64,000 nucleotides of DNA from Eubacteriales bacterium (GTDB taxonomy: Bacteria; Bacillota; Clostridia; Oscillospirales; Oscillospiraceae), in NCBI GenBank assembly GCA_030536515.1, contig JAUNPV010000001.1, positions 362,211 through 426,210 on the forward strand, read 5' to 3'. This document shows, in pieces, positions 1 to 8,991 of this stretch. Under the pieces are notes generated by a model. It was not told where the DNA came from and ran no database searches. It saw nothing but the letters and a program-made list of their open reading frames with translations. The number at the start of each line of letters is the position of its first letter. Position 1 is the first letter of the stretch. The translations under genes and the position numbers were made by a program.

Positions 1-10
1 AGGAATTTGG

Positions 11-2833
11 ATGAAAAAGAAGCTGTTTGCGGTTTTGCTGGCGGTGTTCCTGGCGGCGGGGGTGGTGCCTTTGCGGGTGCTGGGGGCTGAGGTTGTGACG
101 GTGGGCTTTCAGCTCGCTAACGGGGTCTGGTCGAATGACGATTATTATCAAGAGCGCACCTTCGAGGCGGGGCACGTTTTGTCGGTGGAGGACATTCCAT
201 GCGATATGTCTCCCAATGACGGATATGGCGGCGGATATTGGAAGGATGACCCACTGGGGGATGTTCCTTCGGATGGAACCGTCTACCGCTTCGTCTATCA
301 GCGGCTGCTGGAGCTGACCTTTGATGCCAACGGCGGCCAGTGGGGCGAGGGCGAGACAGACCGGACGGTTCAGGTCCTGTCGGGGACGGTCTGCGGGGAA
401 TGGCCGGAGGACCCGGTTCGGGCGGGCTACAGGTTTCTGGACTGGTGCCAGAATCCCTACGGCTATGGCAGTCCCGCCGACGAGGACTACACCATTGAGG
501 AAAATCTTATTCTTTACGCCCGGTGGAAGGAAAACTGTCGGCTGACTTTCCAGCTGAACGGAGGTTCTGGCGAGCTACCGGCGATGGAGCTGTCGGGGGG
601 TCTGGTGGAGGACCTGCCGGAGCCGCCGCCCCGGGAGGGCTACGAATTCCACAGCTGGAACACAGCGCCCGATGGCACCGGCACGGACCTGGAGACCGGG
701 ATGGAGCTACAGGAACATACAACTGCTTACGCCCAGTGGAGGCGTATTTTTATTTTGTATTTTGACGGAAACAGCGAGATTTCCGGGGAAACGCTTGCAT
801 TTACAGCGGAAAACAGCGGGATTTCCGCCCATGACTTTACCGTCCCTAGCCTGGAACGGCCCGGCCATACCCTGCTTGGCTGGAACACCCAGCCCGACGG
901 CAGCGGGGAAACGGTGGCTGCTGGCAGTCTCTACACCGTGGACAGCTCCAACAGCCCTGCCACCCTCTACGCCATCTGGCAGCGAGACTCCTGCCATGTG
1001 ACCTTTGGCGAAACCGCTGAAATCCGGGCCTGCCTCTGGGGCGACTCCCTCCCGGCGGATGGATTTCCGGCCCTTTCTCTGGACGAAACCGGCTGCCGGG
1101 TTATAGACGGTGCTCTTTTCCGCTTCGGCGGCTGGCTGACGGAGGACGGCCAGGTTTTCACGGCGGACACCCCCGTCACCGAAAGCATCACCCTTCACCC
1201 CCTGTGGATTCCCCAGGCGGAGGTGTTGTTCGAAATCGAGGGCGGCGTCTGGGCGGAAAACGGTCTGAGCAGCTGCACGGTGACCCTGGACGAGGGCGGG
1301 GCGCTGGAAGGGCTGCTTCCCACTCCGGTGACCGATGAGCGTCACAAGCCCACCGGCCAATGGTCCCCCAGGCCTGGGACCGCCGCCAACGGGGCGGTGT
1401 TCACCTTCACCTGCGACCGGCGGGAGGCACTTCAAATCACCTTCGACACCGGAGAGCCGCCGGTGGAGGTGCTGGAGGGCCAGACCTGCCCCAAGCTGCC
1501 CACCCCCGCCCGGGAGGGCTTCCGGTTTGACGGGTGGTACACCGCCAAAACCGGCGGGGAAAAGTTTGACGAAAGCCTTCCAATTCTGAAAAACACCCCT
1601 CTTTACGCCCGCTGGGTGCAGCTTTTCACCCTGACCTATGACCCCACCGGCGGCGAAAGCCCGCCGCCGCCACAGCAGGTGGAGGCCGGGGAGGACGCCA
1701 TGTTCACCCTTTCCCACCAGGTCCCAACCAGGCCCGGGTGGGTCTTTTTAGGCTGGGCAGAAAGCCCGGATGGGCCCCTTCCCCAGCTTCACGGCGGCGA
1801 CTCCTGCCGGGCCGATGGGGATTTGACCCTGTACGCTCTGTGGAAAAGGGACCTGGTGCTGGTGACGGTGGTGTTCCTGGACCGGGAGGCTGAGGCCGCC
1901 CGGCTGAGCCTGGTGTCCGGCCAGTGTCCCGGCGGGGCCATGGCGGAGGCCCCGGCCCGACCGGGGTACGACTTCCTGGGCTGGAACACCAGCCGGGACG
2001 GGACCGGCGAGGCCCTGACGGCGGACTCCGTGGTTGAATCGGACACCACGGTCTACGCCTGCTGGGCGAAAATTCCAACGGTGACCCTCACCTTCCTGGA
2101 CCGGGGACAGGCGGTGGACTGGTTCATCCTGGCTGTTGGCGAATCCCCGGCGGACCAGCTCCCCGCCGCCCCGGTCCGGAAGGGCTACCTGTTTCTGGGC
2201 TGGCAGGACGAAAACGGGGTCCTGCTGGCCGCTGAAACGTCTGTGACCCAGGATATGACCCTCTGCGCCGCCTGGGAGAAAATCACCCGTGGGACCGTCA
2301 CCTTCCTGGACGGCGAAGGCGAGCCCCGGGAAATCACCCTGGACCTGGGGGCAAAGCTGGGAGACAACCTGCCCCCGGACCCCACCCGTCCCGGCTTCCG
2401 CTTCCTGGGCTGGAACACCCGGGAGGACGGCACCGGCTCAAAGCTCACCCGGTCCACAGTCCTCCGGGAGGACATGACCGTTTGGGCCCAGTGGGAGGAA
2501 ATCCAGTACGTGACCCTAACCTTCCACGACCCCTTTGAGGGCAGCTTCGCCCTGACCCTGGAGCAAAACACCAAGCCCGGCGACATCTTCCCGCCCAACC
2601 CCACCCATCCGGGCTACAGCTTCCGCGGCTGGTACACCGGAGAAAACGGAACCGGCCAAAAGGTGACGAAATCCACAAAAATCGGGGAAGACACTAACCT
2701 TTACGCCTGCTGGAAGCGCAAAGACCCCACCAACGCCCGCACCGGCGACCTCTCCAACATCCACCTCTGGACCATAACCCTGGCCGTGACAGCCATGAGC
2801 CTGACGGGGATTGTCTGGAAAAAGCGAAGATAG
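11..2833 (+). CDS. InlB B-repeat surface protein with xTGD-type C-terminal tail
   Basis: Secreted, wall- or membrane-associated protein of 940 residues. Residues 1-26 form a signal peptide (KKK, hydrophobic core, GAEV). The body is about ten B-repeats (Listeria-Bacteroides/Flg_new type) of roughly 65-80 residues, each with a GY-x-F-x-GW core and an LYAxW-type end (LYARW, AYAQW, LYAIW, LYALW, VYACW, VWAQW, LYACW). The C terminus has NARTGD, a hydrophobic segment and WKKRR, which resembles the NPxTGD-type sorting tails of gut Firmicutes. An AGGA site lies just before the ATG. Such proteins usually act in adhesion or as surface scaffold; the ligand is unknown. No sortase gene is in the window. 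The repeats are diverged, so this is an old expansion. Confidence 0.85.
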   Translation: MKKKLFAVLLAVFLAAGVVPLRVLGAEVVTVGFQLANGVWSNDDYYQERTFEAGHVLSVEDIPCDMSPNDGYGGGYWKDDPLGDVPSDGTVYRFVYQRLLELTFDANGGQWGEGETDRTVQVLSGTVCGEWPEDPVRAGYRFLDWCQNPYGYGSPADEDYTIEENLILYARWKENCRLTFQLNGGSGELPAMELSGGLVEDLPEPPPREGYEFHSWNTAPDGTGTDLETGMELQEHTTAYAQWRRIFILYFDGNSEISGETLAFTAENSGISAHDFTVPSLERPGHTLLGWNTQPDGSGETVAAGSLYTVDSSNSPATLYAIWQRDSCHVTFGETAEIRACLWGDSLPADGFPALSLDETGCRVIDGALFRFGGWLTEDGQVFTADTPVTESITLHPLWIPQAEVLFEIEGGVWAENGLSSCTVTLDEGGALEGLLPTPVTDERHKPTGQWSPRPGTAANGAVFTFTCDRREALQITFDTGEPPVEVLEGQTCPKLPTPAREGFRFDGWYTAKTGGEKFDESLPILKNTPLYARWVQLFTLTYDPTGGESPPPPQQVEAGEDAMFTLSHQVPTRPGWVFLGWAESPDGPLPQLHGGDSCRADGDLTLYALWKRDLVLVTVVFLDREAEAARLSLVSGQCPGGAMAEAPARPGYDFLGWNTSRDGTGEALTADSVVESDTTVYACWAKIPTVTLTFLDRGQAVDWFILAVGESPADQLPAAPVRKGYLFLGWQDENGVLLAAETSVTQDMTLCAAWEKITRGTVTFLDGEGEPREITLDLGAKLGDNLPPDPTRPGFRFLGWNTREDGTGSKLTRSTVLREDMTVWAQWEEIQYVTLTFHDPFEGSFALTLEQNTKPGDIFPPNPTHPGYSFRGWYTGENGTGQKVTKSTKIGEDTNLYACWKRKDPTNARTGDLSNIHLWTITLAVTAMSLTGIVWKKRR

Positions 2834-2975
2834 GCGCAACACTGTCATGCAGCCGGGACGGATGGGTTCGGGTCCGCTGACAGTAGCGGCATCAAGCCAG
2901 ACGAGTGAATCTGAGATTCCCTGGAAATACCTGCATGGCAGGTGAATAAAGCGGTCTATGACTGCATACCTTATA

Positions 2976-3081
2976 CTTAGGACGCATACGCCCTAAGTAA
3001 TAGATAAAGTGGCTGTGTTCCTTGACAAAACAGCTTTGATAGGTTATACTTATCGAAAACTTAGGACGTAAACGTCCAAAG
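2976..3081 (+). promoter_or_regulatory. Sigma-A promoter bracketed by two 22-bp palindromes
   Basis: TTGACA at 3022-3027 and TATACT at 3045-3050 are separated by exactly 17 bp. Two near-perfect palindromes flank them: 2976-2997 (CTTAGGACG, CATA, CGCCCTAAG) and 3060-3081 (CTTAGGACG, TAAA, CGTCCAAAG). Each has one arm mismatch, and they share the CTTAGGACG half. Their centres are 84 bp apart, one upstream of -35 and one near the transcript start. This is the arrangement of a paired operator, possibly with looping. The binding protein is unknown. Confidence 0.7.
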
Positions 3082-3095
3082 AACGAGGTGAGAGT

Positions 3096-4370
3096 ATGAT
3101 TGCACGGACACATTATCTGAACCGCCTGGTTCGCAATATGTGGAATGGTGAGATCAAAGTCATTACCGGTCTGCGTCGCTCTGGTAAATCGGTACTCTTG
3201 TTTGACTTATTTTATGAGCATCTGCTTAACAGCGGTGTCAGTGAAGAACAGATTATCAAGCTGGAGCTGGATCAGCGCAGATATTACAAGTATCGCAATC
3301 CCATTCTTCTCTGCGAATATGTAGAGAGTATTGTAACCGCCAATAAGGACAAACAGTATTATCTGTTTATTGATGAAGTCCAGTTCACAATAAAGGTCGT
3401 GGACAAGGAAAATGGCGGCATCGAAGTAACCATCTACGATATGCTGAACGAACTCAAGGCATATAAAAATCTGGATGTCTATGTCACAGGCAGCAACTCC
3501 AAAATGCTGTCCAAGGATATTGCCACAGAGTTTCGTGGACGGGCCACGCAGATTCATGTCTACCCCCTTGCTTTTGAAGAATTCTATTCCTATGTCGGCG
3601 GTGACAAGCGAACTGCTTTAGATCAGTATATGCTGTATGGCGGTATGCCCCGTGTGGTTGCGCTTGCAGATGAAACCGAGAAGAAAGCATATCTTTCCAG
3701 GCTCTACGAAGAGCTTTATGTGAAGGACATCGTGGAAAGAAACGCTCTGGAGCGTGAGGACATTCTAAATGCCATTTTGGATTTCATTGCATCACAGATT
3801 GGCTCCCTGACAAACCCCACGAATATAGCAAACGCCCTGACATCCATGCGTCAGGAAAGAGTAAACTCCGCAATGGTATCTTCCTATCTCACCCACACGA
3901 TGGATGCCTTCCTGATAGACATGGCCAAACGATATGATGTCAAGGGCAAGACCTATTTCAACTATCCCAACAAATACTATTACACGGATGTGGGCCTGCG
4001 CAATGCCCGACTGAATTACCGACAGTTCGATCCCGGCCATATCATGGAAAACATCATCTACAACGAACTGATTCGGCGTGGCTACTGCGTGGATGTGGGT
4101 GTCGTTGTAGAGCGCAAGAAGAATGAGAAGATTCAGCGTGAAATTGATTTCGTGGTAAATGATGGCGACCGCCGCATCTATATCCAGTCGGCTTATCAGA
4201 TGGAAACCGAACAAAAGGAAAATACAGAGCTTCAGTCTCTGAAGCTGACGGGCGATTTCTTTAAGAAAATCGTCATCAGGATGGATATTCCCCATAATTT
4301 CTACGATGACAATGGATTCTTCCATTGCAATCTGATTGATTTTCTTCTTGAAAATGTAGAAATTTTCTAA
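3096..4370 (+). CDS. AAA ATPase of the DUF4143 family
   Basis: Predicted ATP-binding protein of 424 residues. Walker A is GLRRSGKS near residue 25, Walker B is YLFIDEV near residue 90, and a TGSNSKML sensor-like segment follows. The C-terminal half (DIVERNALER, LIDMAKRYDVKGK, then a PD-(D/E)XK-like EIDFVV strand) is typical of the DUF4143 part of these proteins. A GAGGTGAG site precedes the ATG. The family is very widespread in anaerobes, usually as a lone gene, and its role is not established; links to toxin-antitoxin or mobile functions have been suggested. It is monocistronic here, with its own promoter and terminator. Confidence 0.85.
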   Translation: MIARTHYLNRLVRNMWNGEIKVITGLRRSGKSVLLFDLFYEHLLNSGVSEEQIIKLELDQRRYYKYRNPILLCEYVESIVTANKDKQYYLFIDEVQFTIKVVDKENGGIEVTIYDMLNELKAYKNLDVYVTGSNSKMLSKDIATEFRGRATQIHVYPLAFEEFYSYVGGDKRTALDQYMLYGGMPRVVALADETEKKAYLSRLYEELYVKDIVERNALEREDILNAILDFIASQIGSLTNPTNIANALTSMRQERVNSAMVSSYLTHTMDAFLIDMAKRYDVKGKTYFNYPNKYYYTDVGLRNARLNYRQFDPGHIMENIIYNELIRRGYCVDVGVVVERKKNEKIQREIDFVVNDGDRRIYIQSAYQMETEQKENTELQSLKLTGDFFKKIVIRMDIPHNFYDDNGFFHCNLIDFLLENVEIF

Positions 4371-4414
4371 TGCCATTTTCTAAAAAACTCCAACAGGATT
4401 TTGCAGACCCAGCC

Positions 4415-4448
4415 TGGCAGCCACCAGTTCAAAACCTGGTGGCTGCCA
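4415..4448 (+). terminator. Rho-independent terminator after the ATPase gene
   Basis: Perfect 13-bp arms (4415-4427 and 4436-4448) with an 8-nt loop, followed by a T-rich stretch (ACATTTTTC). It lies 45 bp after the ATPase stop codon. Confidence 0.75.
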
Positions 4449-4533
4449 TACATTTTTCTCCGAAGATGAAAGACGGCAATCGAGTCTGCTGCGCCGTCGG
4501 ATGCTGTGCTTTTTTGCGCAGACCTTCCCAAAA

Positions 4534-4579
4534 ATCATCCGCACCGGCCTTCCCTCATGGATAAGCCGGTGCGGATGAT
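4534..4579 (-). terminator. Terminator for the minus-strand gene at 4583
   Basis: Perfect 15-bp arms (4534-4548 and 4565-4579) around a 16-nt loop. On the minus strand the stem is followed by ATTTTTGGG. It starts 4 bp after the stop codon of the minus-strand gene. The roughly 85 bp between this stem and the preceding terminator hold no supported gene. Confidence 0.7.
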
Positions 4580-4582
4580 GGC

Positions 4583-5113
4583 TTATAGTGTTGTGTGAAT
4601 TGAGCCGTTTCTCTTGGCGGTCCTGTAAATATCCTTTAGCTCCTCCACCATATTGCGGCCAAAGGCAGCAGCGTAGGGCATAACAAGCCCGTCGGTAATC
4701 AGGCTGTCTTTGAAGGGAATCAGGGTTGCATCCATAGCCAACGGGATGGGAGCACCCCGGAGCATTTCCCGCCAGCTTTCCACAAGCCCCTTTACCAGGT
4801 AGACCTGCTGATTGTCCATGGAAATAAAAATCGAGCCTTTTTGCAGGTGGCGTTCCAGAACAAACGAGCCTCGGATTCTGCGCTTCCAGCCGCGAACAAT
4901 TTCAATGTGCGAGGGCTCCAGCTCCTCAGCGCAATCCTCCAGAAATTCATCGATGATTGAAACGTCCTCCCAGATAACATCGGCGATTGCCATGAAATCC
5001 AACAATTCCAGGTGCCTTTTTCCGGGCAAAATCTGGCGTTTGCAGTTGGCGTAATCCAGCAGCTGAAACCAGAGAAAGTAAAACAGTTGAACATCATCAG
5101 GCGAAAGTGTCAT
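4583..5113 (-). CDS. Conserved hypothetical protein, 176 aa
   Basis: I do not recognise a family. The start chosen is the ATG at 5113 because GGGAGG lies just upstream; an in-frame extension to 5197 lacks a site. The protein starts MTLSPDDVQLFYFLWF, has no signal peptide or membrane helix, and is rich in Trp, Asp and Glu (IADVIWEDVSIIDEFLEDC). The C-terminal half (PIPLAMDATLIPFKDSLITD, MPYAAAFGRNMVEEL) looks like a folded domain. It is a single gene with its own terminator, so it is probably expressed. No function is proposed. Confidence 0.6.
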   Translation of the reverse strand: MTLSPDDVQLFYFLWFQLLDYANCKRQILPGKRHLELLDFMAIADVIWEDVSIIDEFLEDCAEELEPSHIEIVRGWKRRIRGSFVLERHLQKGSIFISMDNQQVYLVKGLVESWREMLRGAPIPLAMDATLIPFKDSLITDGLVMPYAAAFGRNMVEELKDIYRTAKRNGSIHTTL

Positions 5114-5233
5114 ACAGCAGCCTCCCTTTTCTCTATGATGGTGACAGTATATCAAATAGCACGGAAAGTTACAATAGAAAACTGAAAGATTTCTCAATCA
5201 CACAGAGGGCATCGCTTGATACTGCCATATAAA

Positions 5234-5802
5234 CTATGGCTGGAATAGGATACCCCTCTACCTGGACGGATGTCCTGGATGCTGCCGGCAGCAAAATTCC
5301 CAAAAGAGACAAAAAGGGGGATATCATTAAGGAAAAGGACGGTTCCATCCGCTATCAGCAGAAACCCGGCAAGCAAGGAATCGTAGACTGGATCGAGAAT
5401 CAGAAATCCTGGCTGGAGCAGCAGATGCTGGAGCGTTACGGCTGGCAGCGAGAGTACAAGGGGAGTCACCCCAGAGGTCATTTGGAGACACCGCAGTATA
5501 AAGCCGCCTGCGCACAGGAGCAACTCAAGGCGGCGGAAGACCGTATGGAAGGACTGAGCCGGGATTGTGCGGAGCGAATTGATGGCTTGATTGAAAAACT
5601 GGATCAGAGTGTTGACAGCTTCTTTTCCGGCACAACGAATCTGGAGATGATTCGACGCTACCTGGAACTTTGCCCCGATGCAGAATTTGATGAAATCCAG
5701 CAAAAAGCCTTTGACTTTTTGGACAGTCTGCCATGCCGGGAGCAGCAAGCGGCAAAAAAGAGCCTGCAAGAGATTATTTCCAATGCGCAAGCGACCAAGA
5801 TA
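5234..5802 (+). pseudogene. Truncated copy of the MobV/Pre-like relaxase gene
   Basis: This is a 5'- and 3'-truncated duplicate of the relaxase gene at 20205-21911, matching its codons for about residues 367-555. The first 160 bp differ from the full copy at about twenty positions, whereas 5399-5795 is identical to 21466-21862 over 397 bp by eye. The N-terminal relaxase motifs are absent. The reading frame runs on past 5802 into unrelated DNA and stops at 5922. It is a remnant and cannot make a relaxase. Confidence 0.85.
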
Positions 5803-5925
5803 TTTGCAACCGCGACATTATCGAAGGCGAGTTTGGCGTCGATAAGACGATCCGGGGGTACAAACCCGGTTATGCTTTTGGGCCCACATCTGTGTCATCC
5901 CTTCCTAAAATTGTCAAATTAGTAT
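5803..5925 (+). pseudogene. Transposase C-terminal scrap (IS1182/IS5-like)
   Basis: In frame 5733-5957 the peptide CNRDIIEGEFGVDKTIRGY matches the RNxxEGxFGxxKxxYG signature near the end of IS1182/IS5-type DDE transposases. It directly abuts the end of the relaxase homology, so the junction probably records an insertion followed by deletion. No terminal inverted repeats or other transposase parts are visible. Confidence 0.5.
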
Positions 5926-5965
5926 CACATCGCATGATACAAGCTGTGGAAGTTTAACAGTGTGC

Positions 5966-6020
5966 CGGGAATGTCAAGGCTGCTGCGCACCGCTTCACGG
6001 CTACGGCCTTGACATTCCCG
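5966..6020. repeat. Long inverted repeat in a gene-poor stretch
   Basis: Perfect 15-bp arms, CGGGAATGTCAAGGC (5966-5980) and its complement (6006-6020), with weaker outer pairing of AACAGTG and CACTGTT. No T-run follows, so it is not a clear terminator. The stretch from 5925 to about 6590 holds no gene I can support; the short ORFs there lack ribosome binding sites and recognisable sequence. Confidence 0.5.
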
Positions 6021-6598
6021 TCCCACTGTTATGCGGGGAAGGCAGGGGCTGCAAAGCAGCCATAGTCTTACACCAGAAGGCATCTTGCAGGAGTTCTGAT
6101 TCTTCAAGGTTCGAGTGAATTACGCATCGACTTTGTTGGCACGATTTGTGATCCACGCTTTAAGACGGCAGCACTCTCGGCGGACCATTGACCTGCGGTA
6201 TCCAATCCGCGTGTATCACAGTGGCCAATGCCGAGAACTGATACCAGGACTCTTTCCAGATGCCTTTTGGATGATTTTATACTGTGGTGATCTCTGTTTC
6301 GGACATTTTGCCTCTTGACAAAGGTCATTACATATCAGCCAATAAGCACATTTTATTATTATGAAAAGGCAGACACAATCGAAGCGTGGGAAAATTGCCA
6401 TACCACGAACAATAACGGATGACGAAGAGACTGCTAGATTGGATAAACAACGATATGGATTTTCTGTACGACAATTATGGCGACAGAATTATGCCGGGGC
6501 ACCAAGATGCTGCTTTGAAGATGCACAAAATGAAATGGTCGAAACTATGTAAGATTCACAAAAAAGCAAAATATCAACGGAAAGAAATCTATGCAATA

Positions 6599-6719
6599 TT
6601 GACAGGCTGCAAAGAGCGTGCTATAATAATTTTAAAACTGAGAGGGCTGCTGAGAGGCGGCTGGAATTGTAGGAGAGGGTTTGCTCCTTTTTATTTTGAT
6701 TACAATGTAATCGTTTACA
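6599..6719 (+). promoter_or_regulatory. Consensus promoter and LacI-type operator of the sugar cluster
   Basis: TTGACA at 6599-6604, a 17-bp spacer and TATAAT at 6622-6627 form a perfect sigma-A promoter. At 6706-6719, TGTAATCGTTTACA is a near-perfect palindrome around a central CG, the form of LacI/CcpA-family operators. It lies about 75 bp into the transcript, just before the GGGAGG site of the LacI-family gene, so it suggests road-block autorepression or CcpA control. Confidence 0.7.
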
Positions 6720-6733
6720 AGGGAGGGAACGCC

Positions 6734-7741
6734 ATGCGCAAGTCCACCATTTCTCAGGTCGCCAAGCGGGCGGGGGTTTCCGTGGCCACCGTGTCCCGGG
6801 TCATCAACCAGACCAGCTCTGTCACCCGGGAAACGGCCCAAAGGGTGCTGAGCGCTATTGAGGAGCTGGGGTATCAGCCCAATGTGTGGGGCCAGAACCT
6901 GCGGCGGGGCGAGAGCCGGGTAATCCTGGTGCTGGTGCCCAATGTGAGCAACCCCTTTTATGCCCCCATCATCAGCGGTGCCGAGGATGCCCTGGGCAGA
7001 GCCGGGTACAGCATGATGCTGGGCGTCACCAATGTGGATGCGGAGCGCCGCAACGGTTTCCTGGATTTCATGGGCAGCGGTCGGGCCGACGGGGCCATTT
7101 TGATGGATACCGTGGTGGACGACCACCAGCTTCCCGCCTATGCCCGGGAATTTCCCATGGTTCAGTGCTGCGAGTACGATTTCCATGAAAGCCTCAGCCA
7201 TATTTCCATCGATAACTTTTCCGCCGCCAGGGAGGCGGTGCTCCGGCTCATGGAGCTGGGCCACCGTAACATCGGCTTTGTAGGCGCGGACAACCGGTTT
7301 GTCTCCACCAAACGCCGACTGGAGGGCTTCAGGGCGGCGCTGGCGGAGGGGGGACTTCCCATCCGGCCGGAAAATGAGGCCTATGCCAGCGGGGATTACA
7401 GCTTTTCCACCGGCGTTACGGCCGCAGGAAGGCTGCTTGACCAGCATGACCGGCCCACGGCGCTGTTCTGCATTTCCGATGTGCTGGCGCTGGGCGCCCT
7501 CCAGGCTGCCCGGGATCGGAAAATCCCGGTGCCCCAGGCCCTTTCCGTGGTGGGCTTCGATGATGTGCAGTACGCTGCCATGTTTCAGCCCCAGCTGACC
7601 ACCGTGCGCCAGCCCTGCTACCGGCTGGGATATGAGGCCGCTGAGCTGCTGCTGCGGAAGATTCGGGGAGAATCGGGGGAGCAGGCCTGCTTTCTGCGCC
7701 ACCAGCTGATTGAACGGGATTCTACGGCAAAATGCCGTTGA
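6734..7741 (+). CDS. LacI-family transcriptional regulator
   Basis: A 335-residue repressor-type regulator. The N-terminal helix-turn-helix (STISQVAKRAGVSVATVSRV, residues 4-23) and hinge (YQPNVWGQNLR) are canonical; the rest is a periplasmic-binding-protein-like effector domain (ILVLVPNVSNPFYAPII, RADGAIL, HISIDN, GFVGAD, VVGFDD). The start is the ATG at 6734 after GGGAGGGAAC; the longer in-frame ORF from 6419 has no site there. It heads the cluster and is 29 bp from the binding-protein gene, so it probably senses the transported sugar or an intermediate. The effector is unknown. Confidence 0.93.
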   Translation: MRKSTISQVAKRAGVSVATVSRVINQTSSVTRETAQRVLSAIEELGYQPNVWGQNLRRGESRVILVLVPNVSNPFYAPIISGAEDALGRAGYSMMLGVTNVDAERRNGFLDFMGSGRADGAILMDTVVDDHQLPAYAREFPMVQCCEYDFHESLSHISIDNFSAAREAVLRLMELGHRNIGFVGADNRFVSTKRRLEGFRAALAEGGLPIRPENEAYASGDYSFSTGVTAAGRLLDQHDRPTALFCISDVLALGALQAARDRKIPVPQALSVVGFDDVQYAAMFQPQLTTVRQPCYRLGYEAAELLLRKIRGESGEQACFLRHQLIERDSTAKCR

Positions 7742-7770
7742 ATTATATATCTAAAGAGGAGGAAACAATA

Positions 7771-8814
7771 ATGAACTTCAAGAAACTGGCTGCTCTGGTT
7801 CTCGCCGGAGTGATGACCCTGTCCCTGGCTGCCTGCGGCGCACCTGCACCTGAGGCACCTGCCACCCAGGCCCCTGCTGCCACCGAGGCTCCCGCTGTGG
7901 AGGCTCCTGCCACCGAGGCCCCCGCTACCGAGGCCCCTGCCGCTGAAAAGTACAAAATCGGCATTCTGGCTCCCGCTGTTACCCATGGCTGGGTGGCCGC
8001 TGTGGCCTACAACGCCGAGGTCCGCTGCAAGGAGCTGGCTGACACTGTCGAGTACAAGGTCGTCACCAGCAACAACGCCGAGGAAATGACCACCCAGCTG
8101 GACGAGCTGAAGACCTGGGGCGCTGACGCCGTGGTCGCATTCCCCCAGTGGGAAGGCATGGAAGTGCCCATCCAGCAGTGCATTGACGACGGCATCCCCG
8201 TTGTGAACTTTGACATCGAGATTGCTGCCGAGGGCGTGTACCGTGTCTCCGGCGACAACTACGACATGGGCTACCAGGGCGCACAGTACGTGGTTGACAA
8301 GATCGGCACCGAGGGCACCGTGGTCATCCTGGACGTGCCCACCTCCGGCTCCGTTGCCGAGCTGCGCAAGCAGGGCTTCCTGGAGCACCTGGCTGAGCTG
8401 GCTCCCAATATGAAGACCGTTGAGTATGCTACCCTGTTCACCCGTGAGGCCGGCCTGACCGATATGTCCGACATCCTGACTGCCAACCCCCAGATTGACG
8501 CTGTCTACTCCATGGATGACGAGACCTCCATCGGCGCTATCCAGGCCATCCGTGATGCCGGCCGTACCGACATCAAGGTCATCACCGGCGGCGGCGGCTG
8601 CCAGGAGTACTTCAACATGATGCTGGCCGAGGAGAACCAGGACCTGTGGATTGAGTCCGCCCTGTACTCCCCCGCCATGGTTCAGGATGCCGTTGACATG
8701 GCTATCGAGATTCTGAGCGGCAACGCTCCCGCCGAGCCTGTCAAGATCATCCCCACCACCATCGTTGACCGTGAGAACGTCGAGGGCTTCCTGGACGCCA
8801 ACACTCCCTACTAA
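7771..8814 (+). CDS. Sugar ABC transporter substrate-binding lipoprotein
   Basis: Extracytoplasmic binding protein of 347 residues, RbsB/type I periplasmic-binding fold. The N terminus is a lipoprotein signal with lipobox LAAC (Cys about residue 22), so it is membrane-anchored outside the cell. Residues 23-52 are a Pro-Ala-Thr-Glu linker made of repeated PATEA units. The folded part starts at YKIGILAPAVTHGW and includes TSNNAEEM, FDIEIAAEGVYRVSGDN and DAVYSMDDETSIGA. AGGAGG precedes the ATG. It is likely the most highly expressed gene of the cluster because a hairpin follows it. Confidence 0.92.
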   Translation: MNFKKLAALVLAGVMTLSLAACGAPAPEAPATQAPAATEAPAVEAPATEAPATEAPAAEKYKIGILAPAVTHGWVAAVAYNAEVRCKELADTVEYKVVTSNNAEEMTTQLDELKTWGADAVVAFPQWEGMEVPIQQCIDDGIPVVNFDIEIAAEGVYRVSGDNYDMGYQGAQYVVDKIGTEGTVVILDVPTSGSVAELRKQGFLEHLAELAPNMKTVEYATLFTREAGLTDMSDILTANPQIDAVYSMDDETSIGAIQAIRDAGRTDIKVITGGGGCQEYFNMMLAEENQDLWIESALYSPAMVQDAVDMAIEILSGNAPAEPVKIIPTTIVDRENVEGFLDANTPY

Positions 8815-8827
8815 TCTGCATGGACCC

Positions 8828-8858
8828 AAAGGGGCTATGGTTCGGCCATAGCCCCTTT
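8828..8858 (+). terminator. Intercistronic terminator/attenuator hairpin
   Basis: Perfect 13-bp arms (8828-8840 and 8846-8858) with a TTCGG loop, followed by CTTAAAA. It lies between the binding-protein gene and the ATPase gene, a common way to keep the binding protein more abundant than the membrane parts through partial termination or 3'-end protection. Confidence 0.75.
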
Positions 8859-8991
8859 CTTAAAAATAGAAGGCGTTTTATTTTCTGCGGCGCAGCGGCG
8901 GATGCTGCCGAGAAAATCAGAGCTTCCTGAAAGGGGCCATTGTGCCCAGCGACCACAAACAACGATCCCGATTAGAAATGGATGTGATCCC

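Noticed and set aside
707-1717. 336-codon open frame on the minus strand
   Set aside because: Shadow of the B-repeat surface protein gene; low-complexity Gly/Pro/Arg content.
4370-4564. 64-codon frame after the ATPase gene
   Set aside because: It covers two terminator hairpins and has no ribosome binding site; better explained as intergenic.
5236-5922. Independent 228-residue gene
   Set aside because: It is the truncated relaxase copy running into a transposase scrap, with no ribosome binding site before the ATG.
6104-6552. Short frames on both strands between the transposase scrap and the LacI gene
   Set aside because: No ribosome sites, no homology that I recognise; likely decayed DNA.
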